From NCBI GenBank assembly GCA_024640365.1, contig JAHEFE010000009.1:1-64000 (forward strand): a DNA stretch of 64,000 nucleotides, given 5' to 3'. The position numbers and the translations under genes were made by a program. Positions 7,363 to 15,993 of this stretch are shown one piece after another (position 1 is the first letter of the stretch; each line of letters starts with the position of its first letter). The notes under the pieces are model-generated. The model was not told the DNA's origin and did not search any database. It was given only the letters and a program-made list of their open reading frames with translations. The stretch comes from Woeseiaceae bacterium. GTDB taxonomy: Bacteria; Pseudomonadota; Gammaproteobacteria; Steroidobacterales; Woeseiaceae.

Positions 7363-8409
7363 TTGGCTAATACGACCGACCCATTCAGCACCGCATTACT
7401 TAAGCAATTTTCTCCTCTTGATGGTTTGAAGAGGGATAATCTTGCTGCGTTGGCCAGAAAAGTAACCGTGCGCGAAGCCTCTCCCCAACAGTTGCTATTC
7501 AAGGAAGGCGATACCGAGAAACGGACCATTTATGTGGTTTCCGGTACCGTTGAGCTAGTCGACCAAGGCAAAGTGGTCGAGACCATAGAAGGCCAAACCG
7601 AGGGCGCTCGCAATCCCCTCTCCCACGCATTGCCACGCAGAGTTTCCGCACGCGCCAAAAATCGGGTCAAGTTCATTTCAATTGACAGCGATCTACTCGA
7701 TGTAATGCTGACCTGGGATCAAACCGGCTCCTACGAGGTATCGGAATTACGCGGCTCACCCGCCGATGGTAGTGGCGATTGGATGACGACCCTGCTGCAA
7801 GCCAAAGCCTTTCATAAAATTCCGCCCGCCAATATCCAGGCAATCTTCATGCGGATGCAGCAAATCAATTACAAAAGTGGCGACGTTGTCCTGAAGCAAG
7901 GCGCGGAAGCCGATTTCTTCTATGTATTAACACGTGGCAAATGTCTTGTTACCCGAGAAACGCCGCTGAACAAAGAAGGCATTAAGCTGGCAGAGCTAAA
8001 CGTCGGTGAAACTTTTGGTGAAGAAGGACTGATTTCGGATGCCAAACGCAATGCGACCGTGACCATGATGACTGATGGCTCTGTCATGCGCCTTGGAAAA
8101 GATGATTTCCAAAAATTGCTTAACGAACCAATGCTGGACTGGGTAACGTTCGAAGAGGCTGAAGAGATTGTACGCGGCGGTGGCCGCTGGTTAGATGTGC
8201 GCTTACCGAGCGAATATGAAAACAATCATCAAGACGGTGCTTTGAATATTCCGTTGTATTTTATTCGACTCAAAATTAATGCTCTCGACCCAGATATCAA
8301 GTATGTAGTTTGCTGTGACACAGGCCGTCGCAGTTCCGCAGGTGCCTATATTCTGAGCGAGCGTGGATTCCAAGCGTATGTATTGCGGGGCGGGATCAAT
8401 AAAGTCTAG
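7363..8409 (+). CDS. Two cyclic-nucleotide-binding domains fused to a rhodanese domain
   Basis: 348 residues in three parts. Residues about 12-125 form a first CNB-like beta barrel whose phosphate-binding cassette is degenerate. Residues 148-258 form a second CNB domain with an intact cassette, FGEEGLISDAKRNATV at 218-233, including G219, E220 and R229, expected to contact cAMP or cGMP. Residues 260-348 are a rhodanese domain with the active-site loop CDTGRRS and catalytic C318. No helix-turn-helix is present, so it is not a CRP-type regulator. The reading frame begins at TTG 7363 and contains no early ATG, so the unusual start is likely. Function is unproven: cNMP-controlled sulfur transfer is the obvious inference. 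Confidence 0.85.
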   Translation: MANTTDPFSTALLKQFSPLDGLKRDNLAALARKVTVREASPQQLLFKEGDTEKRTIYVVSGTVELVDQGKVVETIEGQTEGARNPLSHALPRRVSARAKNRVKFISIDSDLLDVMLTWDQTGSYEVSELRGSPADGSGDWMTTLLQAKAFHKIPPANIQAIFMRMQQINYKSGDVVLKQGAEADFFYVLTRGKCLVTRETPLNKEGIKLAELNVGETFGEEGLISDAKRNATVTMMTDGSVMRLGKDDFQKLLNEPMLDWVTFEEAEEIVRGGGRWLDVRLPSEYENNHQDGALNIPLYFIRLKINALDPDIKYVVCCDTGRRSSAGAYILSERGFQAYVLRGGINKV

Positions 8410-8469
8410 GGCTGGGTTCGACCGCCTAATTCACTGGATACGAACTTCTTCCTTGCGGTCAAATAGTTA

Positions 8470-8808
8470 TTACATCGTGTGGGTTGGTTTGTCGCCGCCT
8501 AGTGCGCCTGCCAGGTAGTTTTCTATTTTCTTCTGCGTATTGCCTTGATCCTGGTCGCTGAATTGCACACCTATTCCTGCGGTCCGTCTGTGCTGAGCAC
8601 CCTTTGGGGTCATCCAGATAACCGTGCCAGCAACCGGAATCTTCTCGTCTTCGCCCATCAAGTTGAGCAACATGAATACCTCGTCACCGAGGCGATAGGA
8701 GCTGTTGGTCGGTATGAAGAGCCCGCCATTGATGATGAAAGGCATATAAGCGAGATATAGCGCGCTCTTGTCTTTAATCGTCAGTGTCAGTAATCCTGGT
8801 TTGGTCAT
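8470..8808 (-). CDS. pilZ: Type IV pilus assembly PilZ protein
   Basis: 112 residues matching the small PilZ protein required for type IV pilus assembly and twitching. The order LTLTIKDKSALYLAYMPF, GGLFIPT, YRLGDEVFMLL and GIGVQF is characteristic of the Pseudomonas-type pilZ that lies directly after holB, as it does here. It lacks the RxxxR cyclic-di-GMP-binding motif, as other members of this subfamily do, so it probably works by protein contact with the pilus ATPase system and not by nucleotide binding. It is the last gene of the minus-strand fab operon and converges with the cNMP-binding/rhodanese gene. Confidence 0.93.
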   Translation of the reverse strand: MTKPGLLTLTIKDKSALYLAYMPFIINGGLFIPTNSSYRLGDEVFMLLNLMGEDEKIPVAGTVIWMTPKGAQHRRTAGIGVQFSDQDQGNTQKKIENYLAGALGGDKPTHTM

Positions 8809-8838
8809 GCTTTTATTACCCTGTTTAGTCGCTACTCG

Positions 8839-9816
8839 TTAGACTTTATCAAATTCCACATCGGCCAGACCGTTTGCCCAGTCAATCAACAGGCTCTCCA
8901 ATGTAACCAGTACGTTGTAGGATCCTGTCGGCTGATTGCGTAACCGATTAAGCTTATCTAGATAACAAAACAAATTTCGCCTGTCTATGCGCTGCAGCAC
9001 ACTTTTGTCCAGTCTGAAGCCAATCTGTTCCGCACCGCTGCCCGTCGCCTGGTGAATTGAGGCCTGCACAAGCTTGCACAGCCAGCCGAACACGAATTCC
9101 GGTTCCAGCTTTGCCCACTGGGCAGCAACCTTGAGCGGCGTTACCCGACGACTGGCCAGCGCTGCAAAATCCCGAGAAATTGCATCACGTGCGTCCAGCC
9201 TCTCAATGCCGTCGACGGCCGCCAGTGGCGCCATGCCAGCAGCCCTTAACGCCGGCAGCCAATCACCCGACGGCCGCAACCGGTTAAGCCAATCGAGTCC
9301 CTCTGTTTCAGTGGGAGGCAAGATATTGAAGCGCTGACAGCGACTCATTATCGTTGCCGGCAAGCGTGCGACACTGTCAGCTACCAGGATCAACAAAGCA
9401 TTGCCGGACGGCTCTTCCAGCGTTTTCAATAGGCTGTTCGAGGCATTGAGGTTCATTGCGCTCGCCGGTTCGATAACGACCACCTTGCCCTTGCCACTAT
9501 AGCTGGTGAGCGCCAATTCAGCTGACAACGCTCGGATCTGATCGACACCAATCTGGCTCTTTTGCTTTGTTTTACCCTTGTCCTCCGATTCCAGTAACGT
9601 CACCCAGTGCATGTCCGCATGCTCTGGAATTGAGAACGGATGTTCAGGCAATGAGTCGTAGTTGCCACCGCTGAGAAATTGGGATGCCATCCACGCAGCT
9701 GCGTTACGCTTGCCAACGCCAGCCGGGCCCACTAGCAATAAAGCATGCGGAATCCGGTTCTGCCGGGTTTGCGATCGACACAGTTCGGAAAAATTCTTTA
9801 GCCACGTTATTTCCAT
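8839..9816 (-). CDS. holB: DNA polymerase III subunit delta'
   Basis: 325 residues of the clamp-loader delta' subunit. The N-terminal AAA+ domain shows GPAGVGKR (a P-loop with Arg in place of Ser/Thr, as suits a non-hydrolysing delta') and the SRC-type SNSLLKTLEEPSG region, and SRCQRFNIL follows. The CxxC-type zinc-binding cysteines found between Walker A and the sensor region in Escherichia coli HolB are missing: residues 40-75 contain none. The C-terminal collar region is present. It sits between tmk and pilZ in the usual gammaproteobacterial order. Role: loads the sliding clamp with delta and tau/gamma at the replisome. Confidence 0.92.
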   Translation of the reverse strand: MEITWLKNFSELCRSQTRQNRIPHALLLVGPAGVGKRNAAAWMASQFLSGGNYDSLPEHPFSIPEHADMHWVTLLESEDKGKTKQKSQIGVDQIRALSAELALTSYSGKGKVVVIEPASAMNLNASNSLLKTLEEPSGNALLILVADSVARLPATIMSRCQRFNILPPTETEGLDWLNRLRPSGDWLPALRAAGMAPLAAVDGIERLDARDAISRDFAALASRRVTPLKVAAQWAKLEPEFVFGWLCKLVQASIHQATGSGAEQIGFRLDKSVLQRIDRRNLFCYLDKLNRLRNQPTGSYNVLVTLESLLIDWANGLADVEFDKV

Positions 9817-9851
9817 TTTTTCAATAACTTCTATGATTTTTCTAATGTTTA

Positions 9852-10472
9852 TTATAATAAAACATTTAGCGCCTTCTGGACGGCTGCTTTGACATCGTCC
9901 AGACCTTGTGAGGCGTCGATAACGGCAAAGCGCTCGGGATCTTCATCAGCAAGTTCAAGGTAGGTATTCCGTACCCTGACAAAAAATTCGTGCTTTTCAG
10001 TCTCAATTCGATCTGTTTCACCACGATCACCCGCCCTGCCCATTCCGAGCTCAACAGGGGCATCCAATAAAAAGGTCAGGTCAGGCTCCAAATCCGGATG
10101 CACCCAGGCGGCTAATTGCTCTATCGTCGTCATCGGTAACCCGCGGCCGCCTCCCTGATAGGCGCGACTCGCATCAGTGAATCGATCACATACGACCCAT
10201 TTGCCGGCCGCCAGGGCCGGCTCAATAACATTTGCGACGTTTTGGGCGCGCGCAGCAAACATCAGCAGAGATTCAGTGATTTCGCACATATTTTCGTCGC
10301 GATGCTCAAGCAATAATGCCCTGATGTCCTCGGCTAACGGTGTGCCGCCTGGCTCTCGAGTCTGCACTACCGTGATGCCCCGCGCCTCCAGGAGCTCGAC
10401 GAGATAGGCCATATTGGTTGATTTTCCAACCCCCTCTATACCCTCGATAGTGATAAACCGTCCGCGTTCCAT
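9852..10472 (-). CDS. tmk: Thymidylate kinase
   Basis: 206 residues. It phosphorylates dTMP to dTDP for DNA synthesis. P-loop GIEGVGKST near residues 10-18, TREPGGT, the DRFTDASRAYQGGGRG segment and the LID region with GDRGETDRIE are all present. The frame is open back to 10736, but residues upstream of MERGRFITIEG overlap mltG in another frame and have no family similarity, so ATG 10472 is the start. It lies 35 bp upstream of holB and 52 bp downstream of mltG, in the same transcription unit. Confidence 0.95.
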   Translation of the reverse strand: MERGRFITIEGIEGVGKSTNMAYLVELLEARGITVVQTREPGGTPLAEDIRALLLEHRDENMCEITESLLMFAARAQNVANVIEPALAAGKWVVCDRFTDASRAYQGGGRGLPMTTIEQLAAWVHPDLEPDLTFLLDAPVELGMGRAGDRGETDRIETEKHEFFVRVRNTYLELADEDPERFAVIDASQGLDDVKAAVQKALNVLL

Positions 10473-10524
10473 GTATTCGTATCCCAAATTTCGATCTATC
10501 GCACGTACGTGCAAACCACTTGCC

Positions 10525-11562
10525 TTATTGCTGACGGAGTTTGCGGGCGGCGCGCAAAGCCCGCAAGTATGCCGCAACCGCCGAATCATGCTCTTCTTTC
10601 GTCGCTGAAAATTGGTGACTGCCATCAAGTTTTGCGCTAGCCACGAAAAATAGTTCAGCACCAGGCGCAGGATGCAGTGCCGCTTTGATAGCCGCTTTAC
10701 CCGCCATCGCGATCGGCGTCGGCGGCAATCCGTCACGGCGATACGTATTGTATGGTGTATCCGCTTCCAGGTGGCTGCGTTTCAGATTGCCATCAAATGC
10801 ATCACCCACGCCATAAATGACCGTTGGATCTGTTTGCAGGCGCATACCCTTTACCAGGCGGCGAATAAATACCCCTGAAATCGTGGCACGCTCATCTGTG
10901 CGGGCTGTCTCTTTTTCAATGATTGACGCTAGAATCAAGGCCTCATAAGGGCTCTTTAGCGGCAACTCGTCATCCCGTGTCTCCCACTCTTCCGCCAATA
11001 CAGTGTGCAAAAGACGATAGGCCTGCCCCAGGATGTCGATGTCTTTCGTCGACTTCGTATAGTGATAAGTCTCTGGCAGAAAAAGGCCTTCCGGATGTCC
11101 CTCGGAAACATTGAGCGTCTCGGCAATCTCAGGCCAGTCCTGACGAGTTACCGTATGCTTGATGTGCGTCTCACGCTGCAGAGCAGCCATCAAATCTTTG
11201 AAGTTCCAGCCTTCCACTATAGTGAACGCATATTGAACGACATTGCCAATCACCAATTGGCGCAAAATTGTCCGCGGTGTTGCACCGTCAGTGAGGCGGT
11301 ATTCGCCCGCTTTAATAGCCGCAGCTTTTCCACTCAGCCGAGCGTACCAGCGAAACCAGTCGGGATGATCGACAACTCCTTGGGCGGCCAATTGCCTGCT
11401 AACTGCAGTAAACGATGTCCCGGGCTCGATTTCTATAACGATACCCTGACTATCGATTGACACCGGTTCGTCAAGAAAAGTGTTGACTCGCCAGACAAAA
11501 ATTAGCGCTATCAGCAGGAGAGCGAGTATCAACAAGCCCGTCACTTTGACTAGCGATCGCAT
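10525..11562 (-). CDS. mltG: Endolytic murein transglycosylase
   Basis: 345 residues of the YceG/MltG family, which cleaves nascent peptidoglycan glycan strands at the outer face of the inner membrane and so sets strand length. A membrane anchor lies at residues 8-26 (TGLLILALLLIALIFVW). The YceG core follows, with the catalytic Glu in ASIIEKET and the conserved GMRLQTDPTVIYG and TPYNTYRRDGLPPTPI segments. It follows fabF by about 150 bp; the pabC gene often found between them in gammaproteobacteria is absent here. Confidence 0.95.
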   Translation of the reverse strand: MRSLVKVTGLLILALLLIALIFVWRVNTFLDEPVSIDSQGIVIEIEPGTSFTAVSRQLAAQGVVDHPDWFRWYARLSGKAAAIKAGEYRLTDGATPRTILRQLVIGNVVQYAFTIVEGWNFKDLMAALQRETHIKHTVTRQDWPEIAETLNVSEGHPEGLFLPETYHYTKSTKDIDILGQAYRLLHTVLAEEWETRDDELPLKSPYEALILASIIEKETARTDERATISGVFIRRLVKGMRLQTDPTVIYGVGDAFDGNLKRSHLEADTPYNTYRRDGLPPTPIAMAGKAAIKAALHPAPGAELFFVASAKLDGSHQFSATKEEHDSAVAAYLRALRAARKLRQQ

Positions 11563-11714
11563 AGCAACATCCTGACTACAGTCATTATCACTGTATTACG
11601 CACTCCATTGACCTAGATTCGGACAGCAAATTCGTACTACTTATCCGGCCACGTCTGCCAGGGGCAAATTGACCCGAATATTGAATCACAGCGACGTCCG
11701 CGGCAGGAACAGAA

Positions 11715-12956
11715 CTAATCGAATGCTTTGAATACCAGACTGCCGTTGGTGCCGCCAAATCCGAAGGAATTGGAAATGACTGTGCGAACCTTTGCGGATC
11801 GCGCCGTATTGGGCACGTAGTCAAGATCGCAGTCCGGATCGGGAGTCTCATAATTTATGGTTGGGGGCAGTACCTGGTCACGAATAGCAAGCACCGAAAA
11901 TATTGCCTCGACCACACCAGCTGCACCCAAAAGATGGCCAGTTGTAGATTTGGTTGAACTGACTGGGAGCTTTTTGGCCGCATCACCAAAGGCACGTTTG
12001 ATCGCGAGTGTTTCCCCAGAATCCCCTACCGGGGTCGATGTGCCATGTGCATTCAGATAATCGACATCTTCTGGATTGACGGCCGCGTCATTAAGCGCAG
12101 CCACCATGCATTTTCGTGCGCCCTCACCATCCGCTGGAGGCGACGTAATGTGATACGCATCCCCGCTCATTCCAAAGCCGACAAGCTCTGCGTAAATGCG
12201 GGCTCCACGCGCCTTGGCAAATTCCAGCTCTTCAAGAACGAGGCATCCTGCGCCATCGCTGAGCACGAATCCGTCGCGATTTTTGTCAAAGGGCCTACTG
12301 GCCCCGGTTGGATCATCATTGCGAGTTGACATTGCCCGCGCTGAACAAAAGCCTCCGATAGCCAACGGAGTAGTCGCAAACTCGGCGCCACCGGCAATCA
12401 TCACATCGGCGTCACCATAAGCGATCGTGCGCGCACCGAGGCCAATGCAATGAGTTGAGGTCGTACAGGCTGTCACAATGCCGAGATTAGGCCCAGTAAT
12501 ACCGTGCATGATGCTCACATGCCCGGAAATCATATTGATGATGCTACCCGGCACGAAAAATGGGGAAATCTTGCGCGGACCGCCCTGCAAATATTTCTCG
12601 TAATTGGCCTCAATGGTATGCAATCCACCAATTCCGGCCCCCATTGCGACGCCGACCCGATGACCATTTTCAGCGGTGACTTCGAGACCAGCGTCATGAA
12701 TGGCTTTGACAGACGCGCCAATGCCGTAATGCATAAACGGGTCCATTTTTCGAGAATCTTTGGAGGACAGGAATGCCGATACATCGAAACCTTTAACAGC
12801 ACCACCAATACGGGTGGCAAAGTCGGTTGCGTCGAAAGATTCGATGGGGCCTATACCTGAGCGCCCTTCGCAAACATTGGTCCAGGCTACTTCCAGCTCA
12901 CTGCCAACTGGAGAGACAATTCCCATACCTGTGATAACGACTCTTCGTTTACTCAA
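11715..12956 (-). CDS. fabF: Beta-ketoacyl-ACP synthase II
   Basis: 413 residues, the usual FabF length. It elongates acyl-ACP by condensation with malonyl-ACP. The catalytic Cys is in [12 protein letters not shown], and the two His residues are in [11 protein letters not shown] and [21 protein letters not shown] closes the protein. The family start [12 protein letters not shown] is encoded from a TTG codon at 12956, and no ATG lies upstream in frame, so a rare start codon is very likely. It follows acpP by about 90 bp. Confidence 0.95.
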   Translation of the reverse strand: MSKRRVVITGMGIVSPVGSELEVAWTNVCEGRSGIGPIESFDATDFATRIGGAVKGFDVSAFLSSKDSRKMDPFMHYGIGASVKAIHDAGLEVTAENGHRVGVAMGAGIGGLHTIEANYEKYLQGGPRKISPFFVPGSIINMISGHVSIMHGITGPNLGIVTACTTSTHCIGLGARTIAYGDADVMIAGGAEFATTPLAIGGFCSARAMSTRNDDPTGASRPFDKNRDGFVLSDGAGCLVLEELEFAKARGARIYAELVGFGMSGDAYHITSPPADGEGARKCMVAALNDAAVNPEDVDYLNAHGTSTPVGDSGETLAIKRAFGDAAKKLPVSSTKSTTGHLLGAAGVVEAIFSVLAIRDQVLPPTINYETPDPDCDLDYVPNTARSAKVRTVISNSFGFGGTNGSLVFKAFD

Positions 12957-13045
12957 TGAAGTACCCGATCAATTAATGCAGGCGGAATCGCCAAATGAAC
13001 ACGAGCCGGTGCATCACATGCGTGATGACACCGACTCTTCAACTA

Positions 13046-13288
13046 TCAGGAATCGCTGCGGCGAGCAGTAATGAAATCGATTGCCTGTTGAACTGTTGTA
13101 ATTTTCTCAGCATCTTCATCAGGAATCTCTGTTTCGAATTCCTCTTCAAGTGCCATAACCAATTCAACTGTATCCAGTGAGTCCGCACCAAGATCGTCGA
13201 CGAAAGATGCATCATTCGTTACTTCATCTTCTTTAACACCAAGTTGTTCGGCGACAATGCTTTTTACTTGCTCTTCAATACTGCTCAT
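13046..13288 (-). CDS. acpP: Acyl carrier protein
   Basis: 80 residues, very acidic. The phosphopantetheine attachment serine is S37 in [13 protein letters not shown]. It carries growing acyl chains between the Fab enzymes. The frame is open 39 bases further upstream, but ATG 13288 gives the conserved MSSIEEQVK start and has AGGAG upstream. Between fabG and acpP there is a 240-bp gap with strong secondary structure and an intrinsic-terminator-like hairpin, so acpP is probably transcribed from its own promoter as well as by readthrough. Confidence 0.96.
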   Translation of the reverse strand: MSSIEEQVKSIVAEQLGVKEDEVTNDASFVDDLGADSLDTVELVMALEEEFETEIPDEDAEKITTVQQAIDFITARRSDS

Positions 13289-13370
13289 CTTCTTAGCTTC
13301 TCCTAAAGAAGGCACCTCGGAATTCAACCCTGACTGATGTGATTTCAGTTACCAAGATAGCTTCTTGTGA

Positions 13371-13397
13371 TAATAAAAACCCCCGCTCCAGCGGAGC
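13371..13397 (-). terminator. Intrinsic terminator or attenuator between fabG and acpP
   Basis: On the minus strand the transcript reads CTCCGC-TGGA-GCGGGG followed by G and a U-rich run (TTTTTATTAT). It lies 133 bp after the fabG stop and 82 bp before acpP. It can end the fabD-fabG transcript or act as an attenuator in the acpP leader. Confidence 0.55.
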
Positions 13398-13418
13398 ATT
13401 TTGCACCTTCATACTGGG

Positions 13419-13462
13419 CGGCAGTCGATAACTGCTTGATTTTTCAAGCCCCGGCACTGCCG
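13419..13462 (-). repeat. Nested inverted repeat upstream of acpP
   Basis: Outer 7-bp arms CGGCAGT (13419-13425) and ACTGCCG (13456-13462) enclose a second perfect hairpin, GCTTGA-TTTT-TCAAGC (13434-13449). In the minus-strand direction this structure precedes the terminator-like hairpin at 13371-13397. It could be an RNA leader element or an operator. Confidence 0.5.
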
Positions 13463-13529
13463 AGGAAACGTATTGTAAGTGAATACCCCAAGGCAATCTA
13501 CAGTTCTGACGCTTAGATTTAGGGCATCC

Positions 13530-14288
13530 TTACACCATTAACATTCCACCATTGACGTGCAAGGTCTCCCCTGTCACATACGCCGCCGCAGATGAGGCCA
13601 GAAACAGGACAGCCGCTGCAATTTCTTCTGATTCTCCGAGCCGGTTTAAAGGTACCTGTGTCAGCATTACCCCTCGTTGTTCATCGGACAATACTTTGGT
13701 CATATCCGTATCGATAAAACCCGGTGCAACCACGTTCACTGTTATGTTGCGTGACCCGACTTCCTTCGCTAACGATTTGGAAAAGCCAATAATTCCTGCT
13801 TTGGCCGCCGCATAATTGGCCTGCCCGGCATTACCCATCGATGCGATAACCGAAGCAATGTTAATAATGCGTCCGCCCTTGGCTTTCATCATCCCGCGCA
13901 AGCAGGCCTTGCTCACTCGAAAGACACCACTTAAATTTGTCGCAATAACGTCGTCCCAGTCAGCGGCCTTCATGCGCAACAACAAGTTGTCGCGAGTAAT
14001 TCCGGCGTTATTAACAACAATCGTAGGTGCGCCCTCTTTAGCGCTGATATCGGCGAACAGCGCCTGCACTGACTCATCGCTAGAGATATCAAGCACAATG
14101 CCGCGTCCACCACTGTTACCCAGCACTTTGGAGATTGCCGCAGCACCGGCTTCACTGGTTGCAGTGCCAATAACCGTCGCGCCCGCATCGCGTAACGCGG
14201 CGGCAATTGCAGCTCCAATGCCGCGAGATGCACCGGTCACCAGAGCTACCTGGCCAGCCAGGGCATCATTTGCAAAAACTGTACTCAT
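13530..14288 (-). CDS. fabG: 3-oxoacyl-ACP reductase
   Basis: 252 residues of the short-chain dehydrogenase family, reducing beta-ketoacyl-ACP with NADPH. The cofactor loop TGASRGIGAAIA lies at about residues 18-29, NNAGITRDNLL near 92, and the catalytic Ser/Tyr/Lys are in IASVIASMG and YAAAKAG. VAPGFIDTDM and VTGETLHVNGGM are FabG hallmarks that distinguish it from other SDR proteins. It lies 31 bp after fabD and starts at an ATG with a GGAAC-type element. Confidence 0.95.
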   Translation of the reverse strand: MSTVFANDALAGQVALVTGASRGIGAAIAAALRDAGATVIGTATSEAGAAAISKVLGNSGGRGIVLDISSDESVQALFADISAKEGAPTIVVNNAGITRDNLLLRMKAADWDDVIATNLSGVFRVSKACLRGMMKAKGGRIINIASVIASMGNAGQANYAAAKAGIIGFSKSLAKEVGSRNITVNVVAPGFIDTDMTKVLSDEQRGVMLTQVPLNRLGESEEIAAAVLFLASSAAAYVTGETLHVNGGMLMV

Positions 14289-14319
14289 GTTAAGGGGTTC
14301 CTTTAGTTAACCAAGTGTC

Positions 14320-15249
14320 CTAATGCTGTTCCAGCGCGGCTGCCAGACTCTCCGGCGTATCGACACAGGCATTTTTCACATCGCGATTTATTCGCTTGGT
14401 GAGCCCCATGAGGACCTTGCCGGGACCGCACTCTACAACTGATGAAGCTCCATTCTCAACCAGAAATCCGATTGTCTCAGCCCAGCGCACCGGCCTATAT
14501 AGTTGACGCTCCAGTCCCTCGCGAATCTCTTCGGCAGTTTGGTAAGGCCGCACGTCAACATTTGAAATAACCGGCACATCAGATGCCTTGAATTCAGTTG
14601 CCGCAAGCGTCCGACTCAATTTAGCAGCCGCTGGTTTCATAAGGGCACAATGTGAAGGAACACTTACACTGAGAATCAGCGCTCGCTTTGCGCCCGCAAC
14701 CTTGGCGGCCTCAGCGGCTCTCTCAACGGCATCTTTGTGACCGGCAATCACTACCTGCCCCGGAGAGTTGAAGTTAACAGCCTCAACGACACGACCCGCT
14801 GCGGCCTGCTTGCAGACGTCAATTACAGTCTGGTCGTCCAGCCCGAGAACGGCTGCCATGGCACCCTCTCCGGCCACTACGGCCTCCTGCATGAGCTGGG
14901 CTCGCGTTGCGACCAGGGCCACCGCAGTCGCAAATTCAAGGGCGCCCGAATTCACCAATGCTGTGTATTCGCCAAGGCTGTGGCCCGCCATCCAGTTCGG
15001 TACAGGCCCACCCGCTTCGATCCAGACCCGGAATGCCGCCACGCCCGCTGTCAACATAGCCGGCTGGGTAATCACTGTTTCACCCAACCGTTCAGCCGGA
15101 CCTTCTTGCACTAGGGCCCATAAATCGAATCCCAGAACATTGCTGGCCTCCGCATAGGTCTCGTGCACAATCGAAAATTGTTCTGCCAGTGCCGCCTGCA
15201 TTGTCACAGACTGCGATCCTTGACCGGGAAATACCAAAGCCAGTGCCAC
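14320..15249 (-). CDS. fabD: Malonyl-CoA:ACP transacylase
   Basis: 309 residues from GTG 15249, the same length as Escherichia coli FabD. It transfers malonyl from CoA to ACP. FPGQGSQ opens the protein, the nucleophile is in GHSLGEYTAL, and the conserved His is in VPSHCALM. The frame extends upstream to 15339, but the family sequence begins at VALALVFPGQGSQ and GGAG sits nine bases before the GTG, which decides the start. It is the first gene of the minus-strand fab operon; plsX and rpmF are not present and fabH is 15 kb away. Confidence 0.95.
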   Translation of the reverse strand: MALALVFPGQGSQSVTMQAALAEQFSIVHETYAEASNVLGFDLWALVQEGPAERLGETVITQPAMLTAGVAAFRVWIEAGGPVPNWMAGHSLGEYTALVNSGALEFATAVALVATRAQLMQEAVVAGEGAMAAVLGLDDQTVIDVCKQAAAGRVVEAVNFNSPGQVVIAGHKDAVERAAEAAKVAGAKRALILSVSVPSHCALMKPAAAKLSRTLAATEFKASDVPVISNVDVRPYQTAEEIREGLERQLYRPVRWAETIGFLVENGASSVVECGPGKVLMGLTKRINRDVKNACVDTPESLAAALEQH

Positions 15250-15289
15250 TATTACGCTCTCCAGAAAACTAGATAATGTCAGCGACGCA

Positions 15290-15916
15290 TTATAGCCACG
15301 TGCGCTGCTGTACTCTAATGTGATTCGCGAATGCTGCAATCAGGCCAGATACCGCCCCAAACAAATGGGCATCAACGACAACAGGGCCGTTACTCAACAA
15401 GCCGAGTCCCGGCAAAGGGGCGATTAACATTTGCTCATAAGCCAACTTGAGCGCTATGCCAGACAGAATAATCGTCGCGAAGAGTGGCGAAGCTCGCAGC
15501 TGGGACACAGCGTAAGCTGCCAGTAGCCCATGCAGAACACCCGAGAGACCGACATACCATGCGACAGCTGGCGTCATCACCCACAATCCCGCGCTCACCC
15601 CGATTGCACACATGGCACTAACGAGCAACCAGCCACGACTGTCCAGACTTCGTCCGGCAATTCCGCCGACCGCCAAAAGAGCAACGACATTGAGCAGCCC
15701 GTGCTGCCAATTCATGTGAACCAGGTGACCGCTAAAGAACCGCCACCATTGGCCACTCTCGATGGCCGCGCGGTCGTAAGCAAGGGTCTCACGTCCCGTA
15801 TCACCTGCGATCAGCAGCAACAGCGCCAAAACTCCGAGGCCGATAAAAAACGGCTCAATCGGCACACGCTGGAGCACAGTCTTTTTTGGATCAATTCCGG
15901 CTTGGTTACTAGCCAT
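15290..15916 (-). CDS. rrtA: Rhombosortase, GlyGly-CTERM processing rhomboid protease
   Basis: 208 residues with about six membrane segments. The HMNWQHGLLN element, YVGLSGVLHGLL with the catalytic serine S125, and VVDAHLFGAVSG with the catalytic histidine H184 are the rhombosortase pattern. Rhombosortases cut C-terminal GlyGly-CTERM tails of proteins exported by the type II system. The position directly divergent from gspG supports that role. No GlyGly-CTERM substrate is encoded in this window. The frame opens 14 codons earlier at 15958, but ATG 15916 gives a better start. An ordinary rhomboid is the alternative, less likely given the AHLFGA motif and the neighbour. Confidence 0.85.
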   Translation of the reverse strand: MASNQAGIDPKKTVLQRVPIEPFFIGLGVLALLLLIAGDTGRETLAYDRAAIESGQWWRFFSGHLVHMNWQHGLLNVVALLAVGGIAGRSLDSRGWLLVSAMCAIGVSAGLWVMTPAVAWYVGLSGVLHGLLAAYAVSQLRASPLFATIILSGIALKLAYEQMLIAPLPGLGLLSNGPVVVDAHLFGAVSGLIAAFANHIRVQQRTWL

Positions 15917-15928
15917 GTTTGCTATACT
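15902..15928 (+). promoter_or_regulatory. Possible promoter of the gsp operon
   Basis: TTGGTT (15902-15907) and TATACT (15923-15928) with a 15-bp spacer, placing a start about 60 bp before gspG. The -10 is good, but the -35 and spacing are weak. Confidence 0.3.
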
Positions 15929-15993
15929 GCTGCCTGACAAAACATAGAGTCTATCCATATCCGCCAGACTTGGCAGCTATACGGAGCCTGTTA

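Noticed and set aside
10473-10736. N-terminal extension of tmk
   Set aside because: The upstream residues overlap mltG in another frame and do not resemble the family.
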